From contig CAIVAU010000262.1 of NCBI GenBank assembly GCA_903903925.1, positions 1-42,080 of the forward strand: 42,080 bases of DNA, written 5' to 3'. Both the position numbers and the translations under genes were made by a program. The notes beneath the pieces were generated by a model, which worked only from the letters and a program-made list of their open reading frames with translations, made no database searches and was not told where the DNA came from. Numbering within the stretch: position 1 is the first letter of the stretch; each line of letters begins with the position of its first letter. Below are positions 1 to 8,834 of this stretch, in pieces. Origin of the DNA: an uncultured cyanobacterium (GTDB lineage: Bacteria > Cyanobacteriota > Cyanobacteriia > Cyanobacteriales > Nostocaceae).

Positions 1-186
1 AGTCAGGAGTCAGGAGTCAGGAGCACCACCCGTTATGAATGAAAGAAACTCCTCCTATTCCCTGCTCCCCTGCTCCCTGCTCCCTGCTCCCTGCTCCCTG
101 CTCCCTGCTCCCTGCTCCCTGCTCCCTGCTCCCTGCTCCCTGCTCCCTGCTCCCTGCTCCCTGCTCCCCTGCTCCCTGCTCCCTCT
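1..186. repeat. Short tandem repeat tract (heptads AGTCAGG and CTCCCTG)
   Basis: Positions 1-23 are three copies of AGTCAGG. From about 59 to 186 the sequence is almost pure CTCCCTG-type heptads (around 17 copies, with CTCCCCTG variants). The stretch between them (about 25-57) is the reverse complement of a module seen again at 19600-19640 beside another tract of the same kind, so the two form one composite dispersed repeat. The open frames reading through the tract encode only low-complexity peptides and are not genes. Confidence 0.95.
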
Positions 187-187
187 T

Positions 188-769
188 TCACGGATTTACC
201 CCTATAGTGGACCAAACCTGAGACTCAGAGCGAAGATACAACCAGCGGTTTTGGGGATCACCTCGTAATTCTAGATGATCTACTTTCAGTGGATCGAGTA
301 ACAATAAGCAAAAGTTAGTTAAGGGGTTAGCTGGATCGGGGGGAGGCGGTGAAAAAGCTTCTGAGTTAGCCTTGGTTTCACCAGGATGGGGCCAAGAAAA
401 TTGTACTCGAGCATTGTCTGAAAGGTCTTGCCAAGTGGACTGACGAGCTTGTTGGAGTTCAGGGTGAGGATAATTGGCGTCAATTAGAGTCAGTTCTCCT
501 GCAAGGCGAAATTGTTCGCGAGTTTCTGTGAAGTACCAGCAAACTTCTCCCCACGGTTGATGGAGTATTTGGTCAGTTTTCTGGCTACGAGTGTCTATGA
601 CGGTTTTGAGTTGGTCGGTATGATCAAGAAAGCCCCGAAAGACAACGGTACGATTAGCAGGGCGACCATCAGCTTGGACAGTCGCTAGTTGAAAGTAGCG
701 AGAGTAGGGCTGGTGACGGTTGTTATGGAGTGCAAGGGCGAGAGGCGATCGCCAAGGGGTGATGGTCAT
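188..769 (-). CDS. Pyridoxamine 5'-phosphate oxidase-like FMN-binding protein (Alr4036 type)
   Basis: Small cytosolic flavoprotein of about 193 residues resembling the PNPOx-like, Alr4036-type FMN-binding family known from cyanobacteria and plants. The visible signature is an N-terminal region with YFQLATVQADGRPANRTVVF, then a mid region (EVCWYFTETREQFRLAGEL) typical of the split-barrel fold, and a C-terminal LDPLKVDHLELRG followed by W-Y-L, as in pyridoxamine oxidases. The reading frame can begin 14 codons earlier, but the start at 769 (MTITPWRSP) matches the usual length and leaves out a poorly conserved leader. The true substrate is unknown; assignment as a genuine PNP oxidase (pdxH) would be over-reach. 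It is divergent from nrdJ, and its 3' end abuts the heptad repeats. Confidence 0.85.
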   Translation of the reverse strand: MTITPWRSPLALALHNNRHQPYSRYFQLATVQADGRPANRTVVFRGFLDHTDQLKTVIDTRSQKTDQILHQPWGEVCWYFTETREQFRLAGELTLIDANYPHPELQQARQSTWQDLSDNARVQFSWPHPGETKANSEAFSPPPPDPANPLTNFCLLLLDPLKVDHLELRGDPQNRWLYLRSESQVWSTIGVNP

Positions 770-979
770 GATCAAGAATTTAAAATGGTGAAGACCAGTG
801 CTGGTAGGCATCCTAGCCGTTGAGTAGGTAGATAAATTCTGGTGTGGCAGTATACAATTTTACGGCAATTGGTATAGCACTTGACTTAGCGCAAATCTCA
901 TAATTTTTCAATCTTTACCCTCACATTTAGTTAGCGTATAGTCTTAATCTGTCCACAAATGAATAACAAGACTTGAGTT

Positions 980-3385
980 ATGGTTCGAGAGCTTGAACGA
1001 AAGCGCCAAAGTGCGAATTTTCCAGAAACTGCCCCAGCTGCCAATCCTGTGTTTTTTAGGACTTATAGCCGCAGTAGAGAAACCCTCATGCGGGAAACGT
1101 GGGATCTCTTATGCGATCGCACTCTCCAAGCCTTAATCCACCTTGGGAAGCTACTTCCCCAAGAAACTGATATCCTAGAGCGGATGCAGCGAAGCTTGAA
1201 GGCTCTACCCAGTGGACGCTGGTTATGGGTTGGTGGTACAGACTGGCAAAAAAAGCAAAAAAACTTTTCGGGGGCATATAACTGCACTTCTAGTAACTTA
1301 CAGGACTGGAGTGCTTTTGGGTTGATGATGGATTTGGCGATGATGGGCTGTGGGACTGGAGCAGTTATAGAACCAAAATACATCAACCAGTTACCTCCTA
1401 TACGGAATCACCTGAAAGTACAATTACAGGGTGAGATTGGCAGTACTCCTCGCTCCTCACGACGGGAAGAGACACAAGTCAACATAGAGGGTGAATGCGT
1501 TACAATCTATGTCGGAGATAGCCGTCAAGGTTGGGTGAAATCATACCAAACCTTGTTGGAGCTTTCAACTGATGAACGATTTTCAGGAGAAGTTCAAGTT
1601 ACCGTCAATATTAGTGACGTACGGAAAGCGGGAGAATCTCTCAAGGGCTTTGGAGGTGTCGCAAATCCCGTGAAATTACCTGGACTTTATGAGCGTTGCG
1701 CATCCATTCTTAATAAAGCTATAGGAAGACAATTAAATTCAGTTGAATGCTGTTTATTAATTGATGAAGCTGCTGTCACTATAGTGGCGGGTAATATCAG
1801 AAGGTGTATTGCATCCGGAGCAAGAGTTTCAGCAATTGATGGGATCAAACCTATTCAAAACATTCAGGTCGGGGATCTGGTTTTAACTTCATCCGGTGAG
1901 TACCGTCCAGTGGTGAATAAATTTATCCAGGGCGTTCAGGATGTCGTAGAAATCCGCACCCCTGCTACCACGATTCGCTGTACTGCTAACCATCGCGTGG
2001 CGGTATATGATGGACTTCGTTCTTATATGTGGAAGTATGCGGGCGCTTTGCAGAAAGGCGATCGCCTCATCTGTGTTCCCCAAAATAAAGGTGCTGATTG
2101 TGCTAGCACTGACTATGCTTGGCTACTGGGCTTTTATATTGGAGACGGATATGCCGAAAGACAGTCTACGGAACAATCTGAAGTTGTCTTTACTCTGTCT
2201 AAATCTCGACTGAAGAGCAAGCTGGGTGAAAAATGCCTCCGTATACTCCGAAATCTAGGATACACTCCAACTATTGCTCACAACAGCGAGGAAGATTTTG
2301 GGTTGATCAAAGTTTACCGCCAAGACTTGGCTGAAGAACTTATGAAATACAAACAGCCTACGTCCGTTTCTGTTATCCCTGAGATTGTTTGGAAAGGGAC
2401 AACCGAACTTCGTGCTGCTTTTTTGGCTGGACTGAGTGATGCTGATGGGAGTCCATCCCATAATGTCCTACTGAACTCTAATAAGTTAGAATTTTTACGA
2501 GAGGTTCAAAAGCTTGCGCTTTCTTTGGGTATTGCGACAACATTGAATGAGCGTAAACCCCAGAAGCGAAAAGACAAAAAGACAATCTATAAAGGATGTC
2601 ACGGGATTCATATTCAAGGTTTGCAATCCCAAGTCGTCGCTGTCACTTTGATTAACCAATTTGCTATTCGGGATGGTTTTAGTCTCAAGTTAGGCAAAAA
2701 GAATGTTTTGAGCTTACCTTATGAATTTGTCCGAGAGGTAGCAGCCGCAGGATGGAAACCTGAAACTCTTCGCAAGGCGAGTGAAATTTGGGTTGACCCA
2801 AAAGGCAAACCAGGACATTTTAAAGATATCAACTTTGACACGCTGATAGCTGAAGGTTTGGTAAATCCTCACTGGTTACCAATGGAAGTTCAGTTTGTAG
2901 CCCCCGCAGGTCAAGCTGAAACTTTTGATATTGAAGTTGAGGGCGATCATGAATTTATTGCTGACGGCTTGTTAGTTCATAACTCAGCTGGAATGCGTCA
3001 GTTTGACTCTGATGATCAATTAGGATCTACTGCTAAAGATAATCTTTGGCAACAAGATGAAAATGGCAATTGGCGAATTGACCCAGAACGTGATTCTCTG
3101 AGGATGGCAAATCATAGTAGGGTTTTTCACCATAAACCAACTCTAGAAGAATGTATTGATGCTGTGCGTAAACAGTATTACAGTGGCGAAGGAGCTATTC
3201 AATGGGCTGGGGAGGCTTTAGCTAGAGCCAATTGTGACCTATTGAGCAATTTTCAACGAAAAGTTGATTTTCTCAAAGCTTATACAGAAGGCAAAGGCAA
3301 AGATTGGTTGCAACAGCATTATCCGCAAATGCCTGAAGGTGAACTAGAACATCGTTTGGCTCGTTATGGATTAAACCCGTGTGGT
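980..3385 (+). CDS. nrdJ: Class II (adenosylcobalamin-dependent) ribonucleotide reductase NrdJ, 5' exon with intein
   Basis: First exon of the monomeric B12-dependent ribonucleoside-triphosphate reductase that makes dNTPs. Residues 81-110 carry WLWVGGTDW and NCTSSN, with Cys102 matching the first active-site redox cysteine; MMGCGTGAVIEP follows. The frame contains a complete intein (residues 276-668), and extein resumes as SAGMRQF. The exon ends with LNPCG (codons to 3385), where the Cys is the thiyl-radical cysteine of the family; two codons later the unspliced frame hits TAG (3389-3391). The protein continues at 3834. After intron and intein removal the product would be about 768 residues, close to the expected 740-780. 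No cobalamin riboswitch is recognisable in the 210 bases upstream. Start ATG at 980 leaves the conserved N-terminal ANFPETAPAANPVFFRTYSR region intact. Confidence 0.93.
1805..2983 (+). other. Intein with LAGLIDADG homing endonuclease, inside NrdJ
   Basis: A 393-residue intein splits NIRR from SAGMRQF of NrdJ. It begins with Cys (1805) in a block A CIASGARVSAIDG...VGDLVLT. Block B contains TANH (TxxH). It ends GLLVHN (2983), followed by Ser as the +1 residue, so all splicing nucleophiles are present. In between lie two dodecapeptide motifs, LLGFYIGDGYAE and FLAGLSDADGSP, of a LAGLIDADG endonuclease, both with their acidic residue, so homing activity may be retained. The reading frame is intact throughout. 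The insertion point is a conserved glycine/arginine loop of the reductase, a common kind of site for RNR inteins. Confidence 0.95.
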
Positions 3386-3833
<448 letters not shown>

Positions 3834-4913
3834 GAAATTATTGGCTCAAATTTTCACTGTAATTTATCAGAAATTCACCTGAATCAAATTGACCCGGATA
3901 ACTACAAAGAACAGGAGGAGGCTTTCACCGCCGGTGCGTTATCTGTAGCAGCACTTTTGCATCACAAATTTACTGAACCACGTTACCAGTACAGCCGAGA
4001 ATTAGACCCGATTGTTGGTGTTTCTTTTACAGGCTTATTTGATTTCTTTGTCCATGCTTTTGGAGTCGATTGGTTGCATTGGTGGGAACAAGGAAGACCC
4101 GCAAATGCACAAGGACTGGCGTTTAAGCGACGGGAGGAGGAATATCTAAGTGTGTGGAAGAATATTGTGCATGGCGTTGTTTGGGAGTATTGCGATCGCC
4201 ATAATCTCAAACGTCCAAATCGCTGTACCACAGTTCAACCTAGTGGGACTAAATCTTTGTTAACTGGTGCTAGCCCTGGATGGCACCCTCCAAAAGCCCA
4301 AAGATTTATTCGTCGGATCACTTTCCGGAAAAATGACCCAGTGGCTTTAGCTTGTATTGACTACGGCTACAGTGTGATTCCCTCCCAATCTGATAAAGAT
4401 GAAACAGGGAATTTGTTGAACGATCCTTTCGATCCAAGAGTGAGTGAATGGCTGATCGAAATTCCAGTAGAAGTTCCTTGGGCTAACCTACCGGGTGCTT
4501 CAGAAATTGATATTTCTAAGTTTGACGCTTGCACCCAATTCGACTTTTACCACCAGGTCTTCAAACACTATACGACTCACAACGTCTCGGCAACAATAGA
4601 AATGCGAGAAGCAGATATTGAACCCCTAAGTAGGCGAATTTATCAAGCAATCAAAGATGACGAAGGCTATATTTCAGCAGCACTTTTAGCGAGGTTTGAT
4701 GACCATCAATCTTTCCCACGGTTACCATTTGAACCCGTGAGTAAGGATCAGTATCACAAATTAATGCAAGATGTTTTGCAACGTCGTCGGACAGATGATT
4801 TTCATGTAGCTTTAATGCGCTACGACTCTGGTGAATTAGCTGAATCAGGACCAGCCGGTTGTGATTCTGATAAATGTTTGTTCCCTGAACCTCAATCAAT
4901 GTCTAACAGTTAA
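3834..4913 (+). CDS. nrdJ: Class II ribonucleotide reductase NrdJ, 3' exon
   Basis: Second exon of NrdJ, joined in frame to codon 802 of the first exon by removal of 3386-3833. It starts EIIGSNFHCNLSEIHLN, containing the second cysteine of the active-site redox pair, continues through the barrel (FTGLFDFF, TVQPSGTKSLLTGASPGWHPP) and ends with the C-terminal shuttle pair CDSDKC six residues before the terminal PEPQ segment. An ATG at 3831 lies on the intron's last three bases and could mimic a start, but this exon alone lacks the radical cysteine and would be inactive. An intrinsic terminator follows at 4960. Confidence 0.93.
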   Translation, partial: EIIGSNFHCNLSEIHLNQIDPDNYKEQEEAFTAGALSVAALLHHKFTEPRYQYSRELDPIVGVSFTGLFDFFVHAFGVDWLHWWEQGRPANAQGLAFKRREEEYLSVWKNIVHGVVWEYCDRHNLKRPNRCTTVQPSGTKSLLTGASPGWHPPKAQRFIRRITFRKNDPVALACIDYGYSVIPSQSDKDETGNLLNDPFDPRVSEWLIEIPVEVPWANLPGASEIDISKFDACTQFDFYHQVFKHYTTHNVSATIEMREADIEPLSRRIYQAIKDDEGYISAALLARFDDHQSFPRLPFEPVSKDQYHKLMQDVLQRRRTDDFHVALMRYDSGELAESGPAGCDSDKCLFPEPQSMSNS

Positions 4914-4959
4914 ATGGCTTTAAGTTAGCAATTCCTACAACTGAGTTTTCACGATAAAT

Positions 4960-4999
4960 AGCAGTGTGGTAATCTTATATTTTGCCCACTGCTTTTTTT
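4960..4999 (+). terminator. Rho-independent terminator after nrdJ
   Basis: Stem AGCAGTG (4960-4966) with CACTGCT (4987-4993), loop of about 20 bases, followed directly by a run of seven T. Confidence 0.75.
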
Positions 5000-5102
5000 C
5001 ATATATATTCCCTTCCCGGTAGAAGATTACCTATCTTCTGAATCTCCCTCTAATTGATTCTGAGTCCTGAATTCTGACTCCTGAGTTCTTCTTCAATTGA
5101 TT

Positions 5103-5726
5103 TCAAAAAAGCCATTCTGCTTGAAAAATTTGGTTAGCAGTTAAAGATAATTCTGGAAAAATTGGCGAGACTATCCAGTCATTACCCTTGAACAGACTAA
5201 CTTGGTATTCCCCATCTATGAGTTCATGAATAGAGAGAGTTGGTTGTTTGGGACTACCAATAAATCTTCTACCACCATTGCCTAAGTAATCAGCAATCCA
5301 ATATTCAGGAATACCCATTTCCTCATAGTCTCCAGCTTTGGTCAAATAATCAACACGCCAGTTAGCGCTGACAACTTCAATTACCAAGGAAATTGATGCA
5401 GCTTGAGTCACTGTTGATTCTTTTTCCCACAATGGTTCGTTGACCAAGTTTGGACGATTTAACACCAAAACATCAGGCGAGTAAGCTGATTCGCTTTCGG
5501 GTGGTTTGACTAAAGCAGTCTTGGGTATTCCGTAGGGTAAATTTAAGCGAAGATATTCAGCCGTAATTTTCTCATTCAAAAAACAGATTATATCTTCATG
5601 TTTCCCTACAGGTTGATTCATTTTAACAATTATCCCATGATGTAGTTCATAGCGGTTGCCTTCTGGTTTCCACTCTATGAACTCTTCAAAAGTCACAGGC
5701 TTGGTTTTAGGTAGTGCTTGAACCAT
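5103..5726 (-). CDS. Uma2 family (DUF820) putative endonuclease
   Basis: A 207-residue member of the Uma2/DUF820 family, a PD-(D/E)XK-fold group greatly expanded in filamentous cyanobacteria. Seen: N-terminal PVTFEEFIEWKPEGNRYELHHG, then SPDVLVLNRP, then the core SLVIEVVSANWRVDYLTKAGDYEEMGIPEYWIAD, whose Asp, Glu and Lys fit the nuclease-like active site. Start ATG at 5726 gives a full-length protein. Biochemical function is unproven; these genes often sit in mobile or accessory zones, as here. A second unrelated-in-detail copy lies at 26342-26959. Confidence 0.88.
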   Translation of the reverse strand: MVQALPKTKPVTFEEFIEWKPEGNRYELHHGIIVKMNQPVGKHEDIICFLNEKITAEYLRLNLPYGIPKTALVKPPESESAYSPDVLVLNRPNLVNEPLWEKESTVTQAASISLVIEVVSANWRVDYLTKAGDYEEMGIPEYWIADYLGNGGRRFIGSPKQPTLSIHELIDGEYQVSLFKGNDWIVSPIFPELSLTANQIFQAEWLF

Positions 5727-5766
5727 AGTTTATTTACCTTGGTGAATTTTAATGGTTCGACTTCAC

Positions 5767-5793
5767 AAAAAAATGTGACGCTTTGAACGTCAC
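5767..5793 (-). terminator. Intrinsic terminator (minus strand)
   Basis: Perfect stem GTGACG (5775-5780) / CGTCAC (5788-5793) with a 7-base loop; on the minus strand the stem is followed closely by a T7 run (A7 at 5767-5773 on the plus strand). It lies downstream of the small minus-strand gene ending at 5917. Confidence 0.65.
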
Positions 5794-5916
5794 GCTATAA
5801 AACTACTCAGACTCAGTGTATGAAAAGACATTTATGCTGAACATTCTGACTTTTGCCTTTTCCCTAACCCAGATTCCTAACTGAAAATTCTTAACCGAGC
5901 AGTATTGCCGTAGACT

Positions 5917-6259
5917 CTAAATGGAATAAGATTTATCCTTAATTAAGGATGGGTTATTTTCCTGATTCTGAAATTTTTCCCAAAGTTCAAATAACCGATT
6001 CAAAGCATCTCTTTCGTCTGCTGAATGAAATAGAATTAGACTTGCCCACGATTGAGACGTTTGGATATTATATCTTGTCCGTACCCAATCCAAAAACTTT
6101 TCAAATTCTGTGTCTTGTTCGCTTTTAGGTAAAGCAAATTGATTTCTGGCTAAATCGTATCCGTAATAAAACGACTGAAAATCAAAGATTGAATAACGAC
6201 TCAAATAGAGCGTCGGTCTTTTTTTTTATTTCCGTCAAGAGGTCACAAAAACTATCCAT
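5917..6259 (-). pseudogene. Small conserved hypothetical gene, frameshifted at an A9 tract
   Basis: From ATG at 6259 the frame reads MDSFCDLLTEIKK, then a run of nine A (6219-6227 as T on the plus strand) sends it out of frame to an early stop. With eight A the frame would read on as KKRPTLYLSRYSIFDF and join perfectly to a 95-residue frame ending at 5917 (SFYYGYDLARNQFALPKSE, then FEKFLDWVRTRYN and DALNRLFELWEKF). The intact product would be about 113 residues, acidic and rich in aromatics. An AAGGA lies nine bases before the ATG. I do not recognise a named family; the RPxLYL-plus-aromatic pattern suggests a small soluble accessory protein. It could be a dead gene, a sequencing artefact, or a gene expressed by slippage on the A tract. 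The downstream frame alone has only a TTG start at 6204. Confidence 0.7.
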
Positions 6260-6414
6260 AGCATATGTCCTTAGTGAATTTCGGGTTTACTATAACTGCT
6301 CTTTGATTATAATTTTAAGCCGATTGCTAGGGATAACTACTAAATCTTGTAGCCATCTTTTGGTCGGTTTTCCTTGAGGATACAGATTATCAAAAACTTT
6401 CTCGCAAGTATTAG

Positions 6415-6741
6415 CTAGCAAACAACGCTTATTTGACCATTTTGGCGATGTTCAGGTTTAGGCTTTACTATGATTTCTACATCGTTACCAAGCGCTTTCA
6501 GAAAACCTAGTAATCTATAAGTTGAAAAACCTGCTAGTCTGCCTCGAATTAATGCTGAAACTTTTGGTTGATCAATGCCTAAGATTTCAGCAGCTTGAGC
6601 TTGTGTTAATTTGAGGCAATCAATAGTTACACTGATTTTGCGTGCTAGTTCAGCTTTCACCAATCTTTCTTCTGGATTAGGCAAACCTAAGTCAGCGAAA
6701 ATATTTCCACTGCTAACATGAACATCATTTTTTTGAGTCAT
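6415..6741 (-). CDS. HigA-like XRE antitoxin
   Basis: A 108-residue DNA-binding protein with a Cro/C1-type helix-turn-helix: LTQAQAAEILGIDQPKVSAL at about residues 47-66, then IRGRLAGFSTYRLLGFLKALGNDVEIIVKP, the pattern of COG5606/HigA-type antitoxins. Such proteins neutralise a Gp49/HigB-type mRNA-cleaving toxin encoded immediately upstream and repress their own operon. Here the start codon overlaps the end of the toxin gene (toxin stop 6725-6727), the usual coupling, but the toxin has lost its 5' end, so this is probably an orphan antitoxin. Between its stop and 6259 a weak coding-like frame without ATG (about 6290-6420, minus) is seen but cannot be assigned. Confidence 0.88.
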   Translation of the reverse strand: MTQKNDVHVSSGNIFADLGLPNPEERLVKAELARKISVTIDCLKLTQAQAAEILGIDQPKVSALIRGRLAGFSTYRLLGFLKALGNDVEIIVKPKPEHRQNGQISVVC

Positions 6742-7009
6742 TTTGTTGCTCCTTCTGCTTAGCAGTTTGCTCTAAATAGTCTTTATGTGCGCTTTTTAAC
6801 CTCTGTTGAATCAATTTAATATCTTGTTGTGAAGTGGCTATACCATGTTTAGATTTTTTTTGAAATGCATGTAAAAGATAGACAAAACCTGCAAATTTTA
6901 CAGTGTAAATTTCTCGGTACGTGTCACCGTCAAAATCATCTACAACTTCTAAAACTCCGGATACTGAAAAGCCGATTAAAGGTTTTGCAACATTTTCAAT
7001 TGAGAGCGC
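6725..7009 (-). pseudogene. HigB/Gp49-like toxin, 5'-truncated
   Basis: The frame before the antitoxin encodes about 94 codons, including VSGVLEVVDDFDGDTYREIY, then TVKFAGFVYLLHAFQKKSK and IATSQQDIKLIQQRL, which is the conserved C-terminal two-thirds of phage-derived Gp49-like HigB toxins (DUF891). There is no start codon in frame: it opens only after the TGA that ends the ParE gene at 7010. Family members have some 30-35 further N-terminal residues (typically around a WIGSS/LxDFP region) that are absent. The junction falls exactly at the end of parE, which suggests a recombination or deletion that fused two toxin-antitoxin loci. The product is unlikely to be made or to be active. Confidence 0.85.
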
Positions 7010-7321
7010 TCAATTTTCATCATTTTCTGTAAATAGCGCCTCCAGATCTCGATATCCACCCACCACCCGCATCACCTCGATTGCCCCCAGAACTAAACGA
7101 TAAAAGATCAGGTAATCCTCTAACGTTACACTGCGCAAACCGGGATACAATTCATCTCGCCTACGTCCTATTTGAGGGAACTTAACCAGCAGTTGGAATT
7201 TCGAGTTAATTTTCAATAGAAAAAGCTCTGCCGTCTCAACGCTTACCTTCTCAGCAAGATAGTTTATAAGACTCTCGATGTCTCGGCTTGCTGTTGGTGT
7301 AATTCTAAGAAAATTGCTCAT
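7010..7321 (-). CDS. parE: ParE/RelE-family toxin
   Basis: A 103-residue toxin of the ParE/RelE superfamily: MSNFLRITPTASRDIESLINYLAEK at the N-terminus, then LLVKFPQIGRRRDELYPGLRSVTLEDYLIFYRL and a final EVMRVVGGYRDLEALF, the standard order of motifs. ParE-type toxins inhibit DNA gyrase, RelE-type cleave mRNA on ribosomes; sequence alone does not decide, but pairing with a ParD-like antitoxin favours ParE. It overlaps the antitoxin by four bases (ATGA, 7318-7321), so the two are translationally coupled. The reading frame is intact and complete. Confidence 0.9.
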   Translation of the reverse strand: MSNFLRITPTASRDIESLINYLAEKVSVETAELFLLKINSKFQLLVKFPQIGRRRDELYPGLRSVTLEDYLIFYRLVLGAIEVMRVVGGYRDLEALFTENDEN

Positions 7322-7587
7322 TGATCGCTCTGAACACGGCGCTGTCGTAATTTCTCTTGTAGCCCAGTTATTACCACTTCCGCGTCTAATAATTCGCCTT
7401 GTTCAGCTTCACAGATCCCAACCATAACTTCATGGCGTAATTCTTCAAATCGTCCTTGATAAAGGCGTTCTCGTTCCTCTAATAGCTTAATACCCGCCAA
7501 GAATACCTCGTCAACAGAGGTATACTTGCCTTGAGCAATCTGACTTTCAATAAACTGCTCCAGTTCTGGTGGCAATGTAATTGGCAT
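7318..7587 (-). CDS. parD: ParD-like antitoxin
   Basis: An 89-residue antitoxin with an N-terminal ribbon-helix-helix-like segment, MPITLPPELEQFIESQIAQG, followed by KYTSVDEVFLAGIKLLEERE, the pattern of CopG/ParD antitoxins, and an acidic C-terminus for toxin binding. Four earlier codons (from 7599) are possible but the ATG at 7587 gives the family's usual MPI/MNV start. It is first in a two-gene operon with ParE and is expected to repress it. Confidence 0.88.
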   Translation of the reverse strand: MPITLPPELEQFIESQIAQGKYTSVDEVFLAGIKLLEERERLYQGRFEELRHEVMVGICEAEQGELLDAEVVITGLQEKLRQRRVQSDQ

Positions 7588-7799
7588 CTTAACAATCATC
7601 TTCAGATTAACGTGCTTCTATTTTAGCAGTGGGATCGCCACTCTTGTAACGACTGTCTTGATTGTCAAGTGCGATCGCCTTTGGTGGAACGACACCCCCA
7701 CCATTGACTCCTTTGGCTTTCGCAAACGACCCACAACAAGAGCGATCGCAACTCCCACAACTATTACAGCAGCTTGCGATCAAACCCGCCACAAAAAAG

Positions 7800-8366
7800 C
7801 TATCTAATAGACTCGAAAAACAGACCACAATGCTCAAACCAATTGAGAGCATTTTTATTAGTAATAGTATTAACAGCGATAGTGATTGCTTCATTTAGAG
7901 CATCGAAGGTGCGAGCTTTGGCAGAACGAAGAATTTCTTTTAGTTTTGACCAGCATAACTCGATAGGAGATAAATCAGGCGAATATGGCGGCAAAAACTT
8001 AATTTTAGCTCCAACAGACTCTATCATTATCTTTGCCGGACTGGCATAATGTACAGGTAGATTATCCATAACTACAATTGCTCCCATCCACAATTGAGGT
8101 AGTAATATTTGTTCGAGAAAAACTAAAAAACTAGCCGTATTCAAACTACCGGGAAACGTCATAGTGGCAATTAATCCCTCATCGCTCATCGCTCCAATTA
8201 CTGTCATGTTTTTGCCTTTACTACCCGGTCGCTCATCATAGACTCTTTTGCCATCAATGCCTCTGCCATAGTATCTTGTCATCGCCAGATTTACGCCTGT
8301 TTCATCGATGAATATCAGGTTTCTGATATCTACAGTATCTAGCCAGCGCCGAAATTCATGGCGCAA
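7800..8366 (-). CDS. IS630 transposase, C-terminal DDE frame
   Basis: 189-residue catalytic part: first Asp in LIFIDETGVNLAMTRYYGRG, second in AIVVMDNLPVHYA, and Glu in FLPPYSPDLSPIELCWSKLK, the complete DDE triad of IS630 (DDE superfamily endonuclease domain). It overlaps the first frame by 11 bases and is in the +1 frame relative to it. The ATG at 8366 is internal to the family's conserved LRHEFRRWLD segment, so this frame is probably expressed only as a fusion. Confidence 0.9.
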   Translation of the reverse strand: MRHEFRRWLDTVDIRNLIFIDETGVNLAMTRYYGRGIDGKRVYDERPGSKGKNMTVIGAMSDEGLIATMTFPGSLNTASFLVFLEQILLPQLWMGAIVVMDNLPVHYASPAKIMIESVGAKIKFLPPYSPDLSPIELCWSKLKEILRSAKARTFDALNEAITIAVNTITNKNALNWFEHCGLFFESIR

Positions 8367-8757
8367 TTCTTGTACCCGTTCTGTAGTTTGCTCCGTTGAT
8401 ACTAAGGTTTTTTTTACGCTTTAAATTTAAGCGGTTGAGAGTGCGCGACAAACTTGATATACTTACCTCTATTCCTTCGTTTTCTTTTATTGTTGCTTGA
8501 ATTTCTCGTAAATATATATCACTTTGCTCCGTCACCATTATCTTTAATAATTCTGACTTTTGACCTTTAAGCTTCGAGCGTCGATCCCCTCCTTGGGGTC
8601 TAGCAGCTATCTCCCCTGTCGCTCGATACCGACGCAAGAAGTCACGGATAAATGATAAACTTACTTTAAATCGTTTTGCTAATTCTCTCTGCGAGCCTTC
8701 TTTGTTTTCCCACGCGCTCAATATCTTCTTTCGTAAGTCGATTGAATATGCTGCCAT
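8356..8757 (-). CDS. IS630 transposase, N-terminal frame
   Basis: 133-residue first frame of the transposase: MAAYSIDLRKKILSAWEN, then a helix-turn-helix (GSQRELAKRFKVSLSFIRDF) and a second winged-helix region (DIYLREIQATIKEN, then SISSLSRTLNRL) for binding the inverted repeats. After LKRKK the frame crosses an A8 tract (8408-8415 region) and drifts into non-family sequence before stopping. With one A fewer it would continue as TLVSTEQTTERVQELRHEF, joining the second frame. IS630 elements are known to use frameshifting at A tracts, so this may be programmed rather than decay. Confidence 0.88.
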   Translation of the reverse strand: MAAYSIDLRKKILSAWENKEGSQRELAKRFKVSLSFIRDFLRRYRATGEIAARPQGGDRRSKLKGQKSELLKIMVTEQSDIYLREIQATIKENEGIEVSISSLSRTLNRLNLKRKKNLSINGANYRTGTRIAP

Positions 8758-8834
8758 TTTTTAATAATCTTCCTTTTTTACATCTTTTAAGTTTATCATC
8801 CTTGTGGCGGGTTTGATCTCAAATTGCTGTAATA

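Larger units (their letters stand above)
7764..8832. mobile_element. IS630-family insertion sequence
   Basis: A 1069-bp element flanked by TA on both sides (7762-7763 and 8833-8834), the duplication typical of IS630/Tc1-mariner. Terminal inverted repeats of 31 bp match with three mismatches: left 7764-7794 and right 8802-8832, both ending in GATCAAACCCGCCACAA. It carries one transposase on the minus strand in two overlapping frames. The flanking DNA (7600-7761 and 8835-8960) shows no recognisable gene interrupted. Confidence 0.93.

Noticed and set aside
35..268. Open frames with repeated PCSLL or AGSREQG peptides
   Set aside because: They are pure translations of the heptad tract.
812..979. 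Cobalamin riboswitch before the B12-dependent nrdJ
   Set aside because: No B12-box or core motifs visible in this short interval.
7607..8049. Open frames on both strands between parD and the IS630 transposase
   Set aside because: They follow HIP1-type GCGATCGC sites and the IS end, with no family features.
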